Assembly: GCA_028023455.1 (NCBI GenBank)
Contig: JAQFVV010012512.1
Location: forward strand, 786,413-850,412
Origin: Epiperipatus broadwayi
Taxonomy: Eukaryota; Onychophora; Udeonychophora; Euonychophora; Peripatidae
Length of the DNA stretch: 64,000 bases
Direction: 5' to 3'
Numbering within the stretch: the first letter of the stretch is position 1; every line of letters starts with the position of its first letter. The notes beneath the pieces were generated by a model. That model saw nothing but the letters and a program-made list of their open reading frames with translations, was not told the origin of the DNA and searched no databases. Made by a program: the position numbers and the translations under genes. This document shows positions 47,372-64,000 of the stretch, piece by piece.

Positions 47372-48391
47372 ATGAATTTCTCCTCAAAGGGTATTTATTG
47401 TTTTCCAAATTCTACGTTAGACAGTGAAATCCAATTTTATTTACTCGCAGATATTCATGACTTTCTATATTCAATCTTTCTGTTTTTCCAATCTTCATTT
47501 ATAAAAAGATGCCTTCTTATATTTCCTAACCTTGGAATAATTGGAAATTCATGCACATTAATAGTGATTTCTAAAATGAAAATAACTTATACAATGAAAA
47601 TTAATTTAATGTTTTATACAATTATCGAATTGTTTGAAGAAATTATAATTATCAGCAATTTAATGTACGTTTTTTTTCCCTGCAAATTATTTTGTCGTTT
47701 ATTATATGACACACATTTGGTCTCGTCTAGGGCTTTTCTTTTTGCAGATTTAAATGGACTTTCATTTCTTATGATAACTACTCATCGTTTCATATCAGTT
47801 TGTTATCCTCATGCTAGCAAAATGTTTCTTACCATAAAAAATGCTATAATATGCATTTTAGCAAGTTTTGTAATAGCCTGTGTAAATTTAAATGGAGACT
47901 TTCTAATAATGTGCAACAATATATATCAAAATAAAACAATATATGTTTTACGAGTAATACACAATTTCCAAAGTAGTGTATCTTTAAAATTAATTTGCTT
48001 TTATAATATATTTCTTGTTATTATTGGATCACTTATGGTAGTATATATGAATGTAAAAATAATTCGAGGATTTGGTGAAATGCGTCGTCGCCTTCAACAC
48101 GTTTCAGTGACAGGTAGGGATAACATCTGGCAGGAACAGCAAACTCTTTTCATTTTATTAAACAGTATTCTTATTATTTTTCTCTGTTCAAGTATACCTC
48201 TTTTTTTTACTATAGTAAACTATTTCATTTTCCCTTGTGTAAAAAATATAAATTATTGTTTAATATGTTATTGTTTCTTATACCTAAATCCTATGATATC
48301 TTTTTACGTTTTTGTCAGTACCAATCCTGAATTCAGAAAAACTTTTTTTGAACTGTTTAAAAAGAATGGAAAAATTTCACCACTAAAATAA
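47372..48391 (+). CDS. Class A GPCR, intronless, chemoreceptor-like
   Basis: A 339-residue seven-transmembrane receptor in one exon, expected in the plasma membrane and signalling through G proteins. N-glycosylation sequons lie at Asn2 and Asn13. TM1 (about 46-68) has Gly58-Asn59, the family's GN motif. TM3 ends in THRF (137-140), where most class A receptors have DRY. Cys104 or Cys108 and Cys181 could form the usual extracellular disulphide. The third loop is basic (GEMRRRLQ, 235-242). TM6 (about 258-282) has Pro275. TM7 has Asn306-Pro307. Helix 8 reads NPEFRKTFF (318-326). The first ATG after an AT-rich leader was chosen; an alternative start would lose the sequons. Length is typical for the family. 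A truncated paralogue lies at 1-246. Intronless expanded receptors of this kind are proposed chemoreceptors in cephalopods; ligand and G protein are unknown. Confidence 0.85.
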   Translation: MNFSSKGIYCFPNSTLDSEIQFYLLADIHDFLYSIFLFFQSSFIKRCLLIFPNLGIIGNSCTLIVISKMKITYTMKINLMFYTIIELFEEIIIISNLMYVFFPCKLFCRLLYDTHLVSSRAFLFADLNGLSFLMITTHRFISVCYPHASKMFLTIKNAIICILASFVIACVNLNGDFLIMCNNIYQNKTIYVLRVIHNFQSSVSLKLICFYNIFLVIIGSLMVVYMNVKIIRGFGEMRRRLQHVSVTGRDNIWQEQQTLFILLNSILIIFLCSSIPLFFTIVNYFIFPCVKNINYCLICYCFLYLNPMISFYVFVSTNPEFRKTFFELFKKNGKISPLK

Positions 48392-49600
<1,209 letters not shown>

Positions 49601-50646
49601 ATGTAAAATTAAATGTAAATGTATATTTATATTGTGTTTGTTATAGTTTTGAAGAAGATGGGGGGATGGAAACATTAATAAAGAACATAGATGATATTAA
49701 TATTATAATTTAAAAACCAAGACAGTATGGTATCATTTTATTTTTTTATTACGTTTTGTTGTTACATAGCTCAGTGGGAGGTAGTTACTTTCACTTTGAA
49801 ATTAGAGTTATTTATTTTAAATAATGAACGAGTCTTTTACAAGTATTTAGAAAAATTTTGGAATGCTATTTAGAACACAAAGCAAGGCATCAAAGATTAT
49901 TTTTATTTTTTTTCTTCTAAAATTTCCATGGTTCGTTTACTTTGTGACCTGGAATAAATGTCTTGATTAAAGATTATAAATTTATTAAATTTTTTTTAGA
50001 AATTGCCATTCTTTTAATTATCCATTTTGTCGTTCTTGCAATTTCAGTAGATAAAATAATAGAGAACAGAATGAGGGACACACTTTTCCCTTTTGATTAT
50101 TTACTTTTTTCCTCCTAATATATTGGAAACTGTTATCTAAGGAGTATCATACTTCATAGAAATAACATTTTGATTCCACTACAGTTCTATAGGATATCAA
50201 CTAATTAATAAAGTTTCAAAAGTGAAATTTAAAATAAAAGGAAAAAAAAATGTGTTGAACTTTTGAAAGTTAGTTATAAGAACAAATAGTAGTCTTAGAC
50301 TAAAAGTAATTAGAAATAAAGATATGGTGTTTTAAATACAAAAGACTTCTTATTATTAAACATTTTGAGCAACATATGGATTGACTATCGCAAATATGTT
50401 GTCAAGGCAAAGAAACCGGTATTAAGAAATATTGTCATACTCAAAATAATAGCATTTAATAATCTACACCGTAGTTAGAAGTTAAAATCCAAAAATGTAC
50501 ATATCATAGCCATTTATATTTGCATATTTTTAAACAAATAGTAGATTATTAGGATCCAAAATTAAAATGGAAGTTGAATTAAAAAGTTGATTTTATGTTT
50601 CCAAGAAAATTATATTCTTTTTAAAAATAAAGTAATCCACTATATT
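49601..50646. other. AT-rich sequence, nothing recognised
   Basis: No gene or repeat family recognised. Confidence 0.6.
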
Positions 50647-50749
50647 AAAAAATCGGTTGTGATCTGATCCTTCGTGTCAGCCACGTGATGGCACTATTTC
50701 TAACCAAAAACACCTTAATATAACATTCCCAGACTAGCGATTCTCTATT

Positions 50750-52270
50750 AATATTGACTTTTTTTTTTGTTTGTTCACAAATATTACTTTCTTTCGATTC
50801 TAAATTATTTTTTTCAAATAATATTTTTGACAATGGGATAATAATAGTTGTTTTTTTAATTTTTTTTGACAAAAGGATATTTTTTGGTGTATGTTCAAAT
50901 AGTAATTTGTGTTTTTTAAATAGTATTACTGTTTTTTTTATAATTTGATTGACAAAATTCCAGAGAGAACGGGGTTTTTTGGATGTATCTTTAAATAATA
51001 ATTTACGTTACTTTTATTGGTTTACATTTGATTTTCGATAACAATTGGTGGGAGGGGTGTTTTTGTGTATGATTAAAAAATAATTTACCTTATTTTTATT
51101 TTTACATTTGATTGCAGACAACAATTATTGGGAGAAGTGTTTTTTTGTGTGTATGTTTAAATAAAAATTTAAGTTACTTTTATTGGTTACATTTGATTGA
51201 CAACCAATTTGACTTTCTTTCGTTTATAAATTAAGGTTTTGGTTCCACAAATAATATTTTTGACAACGGAACAATAATAGTTGTTTGTTTAATTTTTATT
51301 GACATGAGGGTGTTTTTTGTTGTATGTTCAAATAGTAATTTGGGTTATGTTTAAATAATAATTTACCTTACTTTTAGTGGTGTACATTTGATTGAGAAGG
51401 ATTAGTGGAAGGGGTGTTTTTGGGTTATGATTAAATAATAATTTACATTACTTTTATTTTACATTTGATTGCCGACAACAATTATTGGGAGAAAGGGTTT
51501 TTTGTGTATGTTTAAATAAAATTTGAAGTTACTTTTATTGGTTACATTTGATTGACAACCGATTTGACTTTCATTTATAAATTATTTTGGTTTCCCAAAT
51601 AATATTTTTGACAATGGGACAATAATAGTTGTTTCTTTAATTTTTATTGAAAGAGAGTCTTTCTTGATGTCTGGTCAAATAGTAATTTGGGCTATGTTTA
51701 AAAAATAATTTACCTTACTTTTATTGATTTACATTTGATTACCAACAGCAATTAGTGGTAGGGGTGTTTTTGTGTAGGATTAAATAATGATCTATGTTAC
51801 TTTTATTTTATATTTGATTACCGACAACAATTATAGGGAGAAGGGTTTTTTGTTTTTGTTTTGCGTGTATGTTTAAATAAAAATTTAAGTTACTTTTATT
51901 GGTTACATTTGATTGACAACCAATTTTACTTTCTTTTTTTCGTTTATAAATTATTTTGGTTTCCCAAAAAAATATTTTTGACAATGGGACAAAAATAGTT
52001 ATTTCTTTAATTTTTATTGACAAGAGTAGGTCTTTTTTGGTGTATGTTCAAATAGTAATTTGGGTTATGTTTAAATATTAATTTACGGTCTTACTTTTAT
52101 TGGTTTACATTTGATTTCCGACAACAATTAGTGGGAAGTTTTTTTTCTGTATGATTAAATAATAATTTACGTTACTTTTATTTTACATTTGATTGCCGAC
52201 AACAATTATTGGAAGAAGAAGGGATGTATGTTTAAATAAAAAAATAAGTTACTTTTATTTTACATTTGAG
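50750..52270 (+). repeat. Minisatellite of about 350-430-bp units inside the TIR element
   Basis: The anchor ATATTTTTGACAA(T/C)GG recurs near 50822, 51255, 51603 and 51973. Around each copy are the same ordered blocks: GACTTTCTTTCG, TAATAGTTGTTT, GTATGTTCAAATAGTAATTTG, TTTACATTTGATT and ACAACAATTATTGGGAG. Confidence 0.85.
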
Positions 52271-52849
52271 GAAGGCCATTTGGAATCCCTCAAACAAGTT
52301 GCCCTTTACGAAGTGAACATTTCAGTCGGCAACAACGAGACTTACAAATGAAAGTCGAAAGATGTTTATGGACCTCAAGTCTGCATATATTAGCCACACA
52401 ATCAAAACTTTTCTTTCAGCAGGATATTTTCTGCTGTAGAAATGTTCCAGCACCGGTCCGTGTCTGGCAATTTCCATCTTTTCAAGTTTTTAGTGTTCGA
52501 ATTAGTCATATTCTTGGTCTCGGAAAATTTCTCGCTAAAACGTGACTTAAAGTGTGATCGTCAAAAACATTCAGCCACTCCACCCTAATCAAGAATTTAG
52601 GAGGCTTACAGCTTTATGAGGAACAATCACGACACTGTTAAAATTGTTAAAAGGTAACAGTACATCAATTCATATTTAAAAAATGCCCCAATGAAAATTT
52701 AAATAATTTTGACATGATGAACTGAACACACTCTCGTATGATATTGTTACATAAAATACATAACACAGCATTACGATGTAGTATTTGAAACAATTACGGT
52801 ATTTTCCTCCATTTTTAGCATAGGAAAGAGCCACACTGTTAGCCGCTTA

Positions 52850-52990
52850 AGCCGAGTTAACACTCTTTCTAGGTTTTATCATAGAAAGAAAGCTTAACTC
52901 TGAGTTAACACTCTTCCTCCATTTTAGCATAGAAAGAAGTCGTCACTCTGAGTTAACAATCTTTCTAGGATTTATTGTAAAAAGAATGCT
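52850..52990 (+). repeat. Three copies of a repeat of about 55 bp
   Basis: GAGTTAACA, CTTTCTAGG/CTTCCTCC, ATAGAAAGAA recur three times with small differences, just inside the right terminal inverted repeat. Confidence 0.75.
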
Positions 52991-53095
52991 TAAAGGCTTG
53001 GGTGCAGCTGTGGAAATGGCATATTTCTAGAAATTTAGCTAGAAATAGTGCCATCCCACGGCTGACACGAAGGATCAGATCACAACCAAAAAATC

Positions 53096-56000
53096 TAATA
53101 TCTTAATTACAAGTTAGATGTATTCAGAAAAATTTTATGTTATACAAAGAAAATAATTCATCAAAAATTCTACTTTACTTGGATATTGACTTAAGTTTCA
53201 AACTTGCATGCTAAAAAAATGTTTTTAGCCTTTATTTTTAACAGTCCTTTTTTTCTGATAGTTGACTTCTGGTAACAATATTTTTTATGACGGGGTCTGA
53301 TTCATGAAATATGTTCCTGAATAGATATCGTGGTGGGCAGAAATCACAAAAGAAATTCTTCAAAGCAATTGAAAGCCATAATAAATTAATAAACACATAA
53401 TAGATATAAAATAGTTAATTCAGTAGATAACTAGAGAAAACAATGTTAAAATTATGTAGACTTTGTAAGTAAATTTTAAAATTGACAGTCATAAACAAAT
53501 TGAAAATGGAAATTTTTTTAAACTTATGAATGTATAAGTCAGTCATTGAGAAACTTTGTTTTAAAATGAAAAACAAGTTGTTCAGAAAAGAATAGAAGAG
53601 TCCACTCTAAAAAAAACGAAAGAGCAATATAAATTGACATAAATGTAAGAAGCATTGATTGGGCTTTCAAATAGAAATTATAAGCCAATATTAATGGAGC
53701 TGGATAGAAGTCTGTTGCACCCATTGTGTCAAAAATATGGTGCTATTATTAACAGAAAAAATAATCATTGCCTACATCTTAGTGTAATTATTGATTATTA
53801 AGGCAATCAAATATCACTCTTGCATTAAACAATAATTAATTGTACAGGGTCTAGTAAAAGTAACTAAAGTAGACTCACAAAATACAAATCAAAAAGGGCC
53901 TATGCAAAGGTGATTGATAACAAAGTGGCATTGAAATCTCAGATAATCCATAGAAATAAAAGAGCTAAAAATTCATATAGATGCTCCAGTCCTATATTCA
54001 AAAGAATACCCAAATGGATTCCCATGGGTGTGATCAAATCAAAAAAATGGAGATAGTTGTTCAAACAGGAGATAGACATAACCACCATAAACACAGTGAA
54101 AATTGAGATTGAACAATAAGTTATCAGTGAGCAATGAATACTTTACAAGTTACAAAATCATTATAAAGACATCAGATCTGCTGATAAAAACACCACACCA
54201 AGTGATGAAATCATCAAAGGATCTACCAAAACATTTCAGTGATTACATTCTCCAGTTATAATTTTAGCCAGAAAAAGAAAATGTTATAAGTCAGTTTATC
54301 TACAACTAATGGAATATTTCAGATTCCATCTCATCTTGATTGGATGAAACATTGATTGCTATAGACCAATAGATTGATGAATAGATATATCCAATATCAA
54401 AAAAAATCCAGTAGATGATGATGCTCATTAAATCCAATTGCTTGCTTTATGGAATAGGATCTAACTACAAGTAGGTAGTTCATTAAACCATTGTCAATCT
54501 GAATGGCATTATGGATATTATTCAATATGTATTTTAAAGTAGGTCCTTCCATGTCTCCAGTATCATTAAAAATATCCTTTGCCTAGTTGAAATTCAAGAT
54601 CCAATAAGTGAAAATGAACTAAAATTTATATCAATAAAAAAATGAAAATAATCACAAGCACTATAACTGAAAAATCATTGTTTTCTCCTATTAAACACCT
54701 AATTTAATCTTATGATAAATACATATGATAATTATTAAATCATAAAACATATACACAAACACTAACTAATCTTTATTGGATACATCTCATCAATTGTTAA
54801 ATAACTCCTATACATTATAACAACATATGGGAAATATGATCAGATAGATTAGAAATAAGTAAGAAGTAAAATATTATTTAAAGGAAATAAATAAAATTTT
54901 ATTGTTGTTAAGGTATTATATTTATATATAATAATAATCATTAGTAATGATGTAAATTAATAATGTAAATAATAATCACATACCTACTAGTCAAAGTCAT
55001 CAAAAATCATATTATATAAAATATTCTCATTTTGGTAATTAGAGAAAGATCAGACAAAATATCTCATCGGCTGAACAACCTGCATAAAGTTTAATGTGAG
55101 AAATCAAACATTCAGTTCAAATAAAAAATCCAGCCACTATTGATATGAATTATTAATGGAACAACCTTATGGGTATTCAGTAAAAAAATAAAAGGCATAT
55201 AGATTCACTAAGGGATTCTAAACTAAAATCTCCAAAATTAAATTCAAATTATTATACATTTCCAAAGTATTTCTACCTTTAAACCAGAGATCAAATTAAC
55301 TTTAATTCAGGATATCTAGTATATAAATAGCAATACAGATAACCATGCATTGATAATGGCAAAGTGGCATCAGGGGAAGAAAGTTGTCACCCATAAAGCT
55401 ATAATTGCCAAAACTAAAAATAAAATCAACCTAGCATTTACCATCTATGGTGTGAGACATCAAATTTAGTAATAAGAAATGGATAGACAAACTCTACATC
55501 TCAAAGCAGGCCTTCTAAGCAGAGAAATTATAAGTGACATAATAAATGGATGAATTAAATAGGAAGATTATAATCTTTTACAAGGACATTTTCTTTATGA
55601 ACCCTCAAGTTACATTCAGGTTGATGTCATAAATTTTAATGATTTATTTTATATAAATTATTTCCTTTATTTCTTTCTTTTAAAATGGATGAAAAGGGGA
55701 TAAAGTTATTGACATGTAACAGAAAGATAAACATTATTAGCCTATACATTGCTGAGAAGAACATGCTTGCTTATAGGTCTGATAATCATCAAAGGAGAGA
55801 TAAGATTTTACCTTAATATATATATATACTTGTACATTGATACTGTTATTTTTGTTTTTTTGTTAGTGCAAATCATATAGTTATATGTATTTTGGTGTAA
55901 CTGATTAACTATTTCTATTGTAAATGGTCTGTTCTGTCTTTATTAAAATCAAAATCTATATCAGAGGGGATCCTATATCATCAACATATGATTGCTATGA

Positions 56001-56649
56001 AGATCTCATACTATCAATCTATGATTGATATAAATTAATATATTAAGTTAGTAATAATTAATTATAATTGTAATAAAATAACTTGGCAAGCAAGGATAAA
56101 CTTGTAAAATACTTTTTCTATTGTGTTAATTTGGACATTAAATGATTATTCTTTGAAAGGAACAAGAAGTTGGGCGAATGATTAAAAATATATTGAATTA
56201 AATTCATTTATATTTTGGTATCAATGTCATTACTATGTTTATACTTACCGTAAATAAACTTGTTAAGTATGTATATTTTTAAATTAAAGACTATTGTTTG
56301 CATTTATCCATATTCATTTTTTCAATTTGTCATATATTCTCACACATCTCACATACCATCATATATTTATACATGTTTGCCAATATACACACAATTAAGT
56401 GATGCTGATATAATCCTGAACTAGATGACTATGCAGATTCTTCCTGAGTTAGAAATCTGGTAATAATGGAAATTAACGATATGAGGTGAGTATATGGATA
56501 TAAGTTTGATGCACATTTGAGTATTAATATTCCATCTCCCAGGAAGGAGATTGAAATGTGCATGAGTATATAGATGCATTGGTTCTATATCGAGTATCTT
56601 ATCCACTATGATGATTTATCTAATCTATTAACATACTATCTAAAAAACA
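53096..56649. other. AT-rich sequence with possible ancient coding relics
   Basis: No family recognised. Two stretches read as ordinary protein over an unusual length for AT-rich noise: on the minus strand about 54400-54600 (NDTGDMEGPTLKYILNNI, IQIDNGLMNYLLVV), and on the plus strand about 55380-55475 (KKVVTHKAIIAKTKNKINLA). They may belong to an old retroelement. Confidence 0.3.
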
Positions 56650-56860
56650 ATTTCAGATTTGTGTGCCTCGCTAACATGCTGCAGAATTCAAACACCAGAC
56701 CCAAAGAGCACAATTCTGGATTTGAATCTGATTATTCAGTTCCGCAACACCCACTATGTGAAAACATGCTACACTAGTAAACTCTTTTTCTAGGTATTGA
56801 GGTCAGGGAAATACAGAAGACTATTCTTAATTTGTTCTAGGGTTAGCCAACTATTAAGAC
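56650..56860. repeat. SINE-like dispersed repeat, copy 2
   Basis: Diverged partner of 24480-24740; shared blocks are given there. The 67-codon ORF at 56574-56777 that overlaps it is not considered a gene. Confidence 0.45.
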
Positions 56861-58085
56861 TAATGTAAGTTTATGACTTAATATTTATACATTTAGCATT
56901 TTATTTATCGAGATGAGATAATAATATTACTGTGTGTCAAACAAATAGACATTATAATGGCAGATGTATAATTAACAGTTACAGTTTAATAGATTATATA
57001 TACATAGAATATAGTAATTAATTCTTGATATCGGTATTAACAATATATTTCCGATATCATTAATGGTTACAGCTTTAGAATGAATATTATTATGACATAT
57101 AATGGGTTAATTACCTGAATATCTGGGTACAAACAAATACAAATATTATAATCTTATGCCTATATGAGAATTATATTTCCAAGCTTTTTGATGTGAGGTT
57201 TTAAGCATTAAATAGTATCATGGTCGGGGACATATCAATATTGATTTAAAAGTAAAATAATAAAAATACATTTATTTAAAGAAATTGTTTAACTAATATA
57301 AAGCATTAGGTTTAAGCACATGCAAGTATGGTTAATATATGTAGACGGTGGAGAGATGGAGTCATATGATCATAATGTATAATAATTATCCAAAAATATA
57401 AATAGGTGGTACTATTAGAAATGCAATGTAATGAATTAGATGTCAGTACTTTAAACTGCAGAGCCATATTTGAGAGAAGTTAGAATGATGGGTTGGTATT
57501 TTGCCACAGGCTCATTCAAAGGTGGTCACATAAGCATCATCAGGTTCATAGGACAGTATCACAAATATTCGCTGACTGCATGATAAAAAAATTAAATGCC
57601 CACGAGAACATTTCATTTATCCACTTTATAGGAGATGATAGGAAGACAGTGATAATTATGTTTATTCATGTAGAAATCACAAGGCTTTAAGAGAATTAAC
57701 GCATCTCTAAATGGTAATACACATACGATGTAAATATAAAATCATAAAATTTACTTTTAAATGACGCTTTAAATTCTCATGACTCAATCTCTCAATGCAA
57801 ACATTGTAATAGAGAACCTTTTGATTTTACATTCTCAAAATAAGTACTATTACTCAGTTTAACCTGAACAGGTAAAACTAATAAAAGAAATTAAGGAGAT
57901 AATTGTAAAAATGGGTATAATAGTTTATATATTATCACACTTTCTAATATTTCCATCACCCAGTTACCCATATATACTTGCATTTATGATTTAAATGACG
58001 CAAATAACAGGTGTGTATCTTGTATACATAAATAATTATGATAAGTAATTGAAATTAAATACATTTAAAACATTGGAGATTAATA
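56861..58085. other. AT-rich sequence, nothing recognised
   Basis: An ORF of 65 codons at 57493-57690 (+) reads like ordinary protein (HRLIQRWSHKHHQVHRTVSQ), but no family is recognised. Confidence 0.4.
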
Positions 58086-58585
58086 NNNNNNNNNNNNNNN
58101 NNNNNNNNNNNNNNNNNNNNNNNNNNNNNNNNNNNNNNNNNNNNNNNNNNNNNNNNNNNNNNNNNNNNNNNNNNNNNNNNNNNNNNNNNNNNNNNNNNNN
58201 NNNNNNNNNNNNNNNNNNNNNNNNNNNNNNNNNNNNNNNNNNNNNNNNNNNNNNNNNNNNNNNNNNNNNNNNNNNNNNNNNNNNNNNNNNNNNNNNNNNN
58301 NNNNNNNNNNNNNNNNNNNNNNNNNNNNNNNNNNNNNNNNNNNNNNNNNNNNNNNNNNNNNNNNNNNNNNNNNNNNNNNNNNNNNNNNNNNNNNNNNNNN
58401 NNNNNNNNNNNNNNNNNNNNNNNNNNNNNNNNNNNNNNNNNNNNNNNNNNNNNNNNNNNNNNNNNNNNNNNNNNNNNNNNNNNNNNNNNNNNNNNNNNNN
58501 NNNNNNNNNNNNNNNNNNNNNNNNNNNNNNNNNNNNNNNNNNNNNNNNNNNNNNNNNNNNNNNNNNNNNNNNNNNNNNNNNNNNN
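58086..58585. other. Assembly gap of 500 N
   Basis: Exactly 500 unknown bases, a conventional placeholder size, so true distance and content are unknown. Confidence 0.99.
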
Positions 58586-58949
58586 AACTTTTCCACAGAA
58601 TTATACATTAAGTTATATCATGATTCAATTTTTATGTACCCCTGACCACTATTGGTACAGGGTGAACTTCTCCACATTCCTTCATGGCGCCAATATGGAA
58701 GGTCAGAATATATATATATATAGATGAAAATAGGCAATCGTAATTTTGCAATAACAAGTTAAAATACAATAATCAATAAAATCAAATTGTCATAGAAAAA
58801 TCAAGAATTAATCAAAAATATTGAGAAATTCATTTAACTAGAATTGTAAGTGTTAAGTGATGATGCGTGTATGTGTAGATTTAATTATGAATTTTAGTTA
58901 TAGAGTTAATTATTAATTTGTAATTATCATGTGTTATCTCGTTGGTTAG
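58586..58949. other. AT-rich sequence, nothing recognised
   Basis: A short (AT)n tract at about 58710-58722; otherwise nothing seen. Confidence 0.5.
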
Positions 58950-59030
58950 GCTCCGTTAAAGAAGAAAGTACAGGAGGAAAGCCAGTGTGGTATGTATCAT
59001 GTAACTAATGCACGTGATTATTTTCACTGA
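58950..59030 (+). CDS. Candidate terminal coding exon
   Basis: A GTTAG that could be a splice acceptor ends at 58949. It is followed by 26 open codons (APLKKKVQEESQCG at the start), TGA at 59028-59030, and AATAAA at about 59043 with another near 59066. Base use is less AT-rich than the surroundings. This order (acceptor, coding, stop, poly(A) signal) fits a last exon on the plus strand whose other exons would lie in or beyond the gap. The polypyrimidine tract is weak and the product is unrecognised. Confidence 0.2.
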   Translation, partial: APLKKKVQEESQCGMYHVTNARDYFH

Positions 59031-59420
59031 TTTATGTTTGACAATAAAAACTGTTGTTTTTAGAATAAAAAAAATTGTGTGTAAGTCTCAATGTTTTGTG
59101 GTTTACTACAATCTAGAAATTTCAAATTCAATCATTTATCAATACATTATTTAAAATTTAGAGCTATTTTATTAAAACACACCAGGTAAAATTTATTGAA
59201 ATGGTTAATTTTCTAAGCTTATGCAGCACTGCAAGTTTTAAATTACCAATATTCTGGAAATCATTCAGTGTATTTCAAGTATATATTATGAATTATGGGA
59301 TGTTTATTGGGTGATTGTGGATGCAATGGGTGGGTAAAAAATCCTTTTCCCATTTGCTGTATTCAAACACCTTCCTTAATAAACTTCTTAAGGAATTTTT
59401 TCTTAGTTATTGAAGTGTTT
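59031..59420. other. AT-rich spacer before the satellite
   Basis: Nothing else recognised. Confidence 0.5.

Positions 59421-64000
<4,580 letters not shown>

Larger units (their letters stand above)
50647..53095. mobile_element. TIR DNA transposon with 8-bp target duplication, non-autonomous
   Basis: AAAAAATC at 50647-50654 and 53088-53095 flanks a 2433-bp element. Its ends (50655-50702 and 53040-53087) are inverted repeats of 48 bp, GGTTGTGATCTGATCCTTCG outward, differing at three or four adjacent positions. An 8-bp duplication fits hAT, P or Zisupton classes, but the termini lack the usual hAT CA start, so superfamily is open. No transposase was recognised; a 65-codon ORF at 52348-52545 is unassigned. 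The interior holds two sets of tandem repeats. Confidence 0.8.

Noticed and set aside
58036-58645. ORFs of about 190 codons on both strands
   Set aside because: They run through 500 N; no sequence is known there.

Overview
The window looks like an accessory, gene-poor stretch of a large, AT-rich metazoan genome. A cephalopod (octopus-type) mollusc is the best guess. The reasons are an intronless class A GPCR with chemoreceptor-like character, very AT-rich intergenic DNA full of (AT)n, (ATT)n and (TATC)n arrays, and a mix of RTE-like LINEs, Penelope-like elements, tRNA-derived SINE-like repeats and a Ty3/gypsy-like LTR element. The organism call is inference; nothing in the window names it. 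A run of exactly 500 N (58086-58585) marks a scaffold gap.

Host-type genes are few. One GPCR ORF is intact (47372-48391, +). The 3' end of a close paralogue lies at the left edge (1-246, +), and about 780 bp of paralogous sequence, UTR-like flank included, is shared; both copies run into a TATC tetranucleotide array. A retro-pseudogene of the Ragulator subunit LAMTOR2 lies at 7219-7607 (-). A weak candidate terminal exon is at 58950-59030.

Layout: 1-1.5 kb GPCR 3' end and TATC array; 2.7-4.5 kb piggyBac-like relics; 6.6-7.6 kb LINE endonuclease relic and LAMTOR2 pseudogene; 10.7-19.3 kb a nest of two RTE-like LINE copies in opposite orientation and three Penelope-like fragments; 24-28 kb and 43.4-44.8 kb inverted homologous blocks; 30.1-39.2 kb an LTR retrotransposon with LTRs of about 2.75 kb and a broken pol; 40.5-42.5 kb and 46.2-46.5 kb pieces of another LINE; 42.5-43.1 kb a fold-back element; 45.7-45.9 kb a hairpin insertion with a 13-bp target duplication; 47.4-49.6 kb the intact GPCR and second TATC array; 50.6-53.1 kb a terminal-inverted-repeat transposon with an 8-bp target duplication and an internal minisatellite; 59.4-61.5 kb a satellite of six units of about 340 bp, made of the same sequence as the 45.7-kb hairpin. 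The rest is AT-rich sequence in which I recognise nothing.

No operon or pathway logic applies. The repeated theme is mobile DNA interacting with (AT)n tracts: tracts sit inside coding relics at Ile-Tyr codons, form perfect AT-rich palindromes, flank the LTR element and cap the satellite array. Reading frames were judged by eye from family motifs, so boundaries of degraded elements are approximate.
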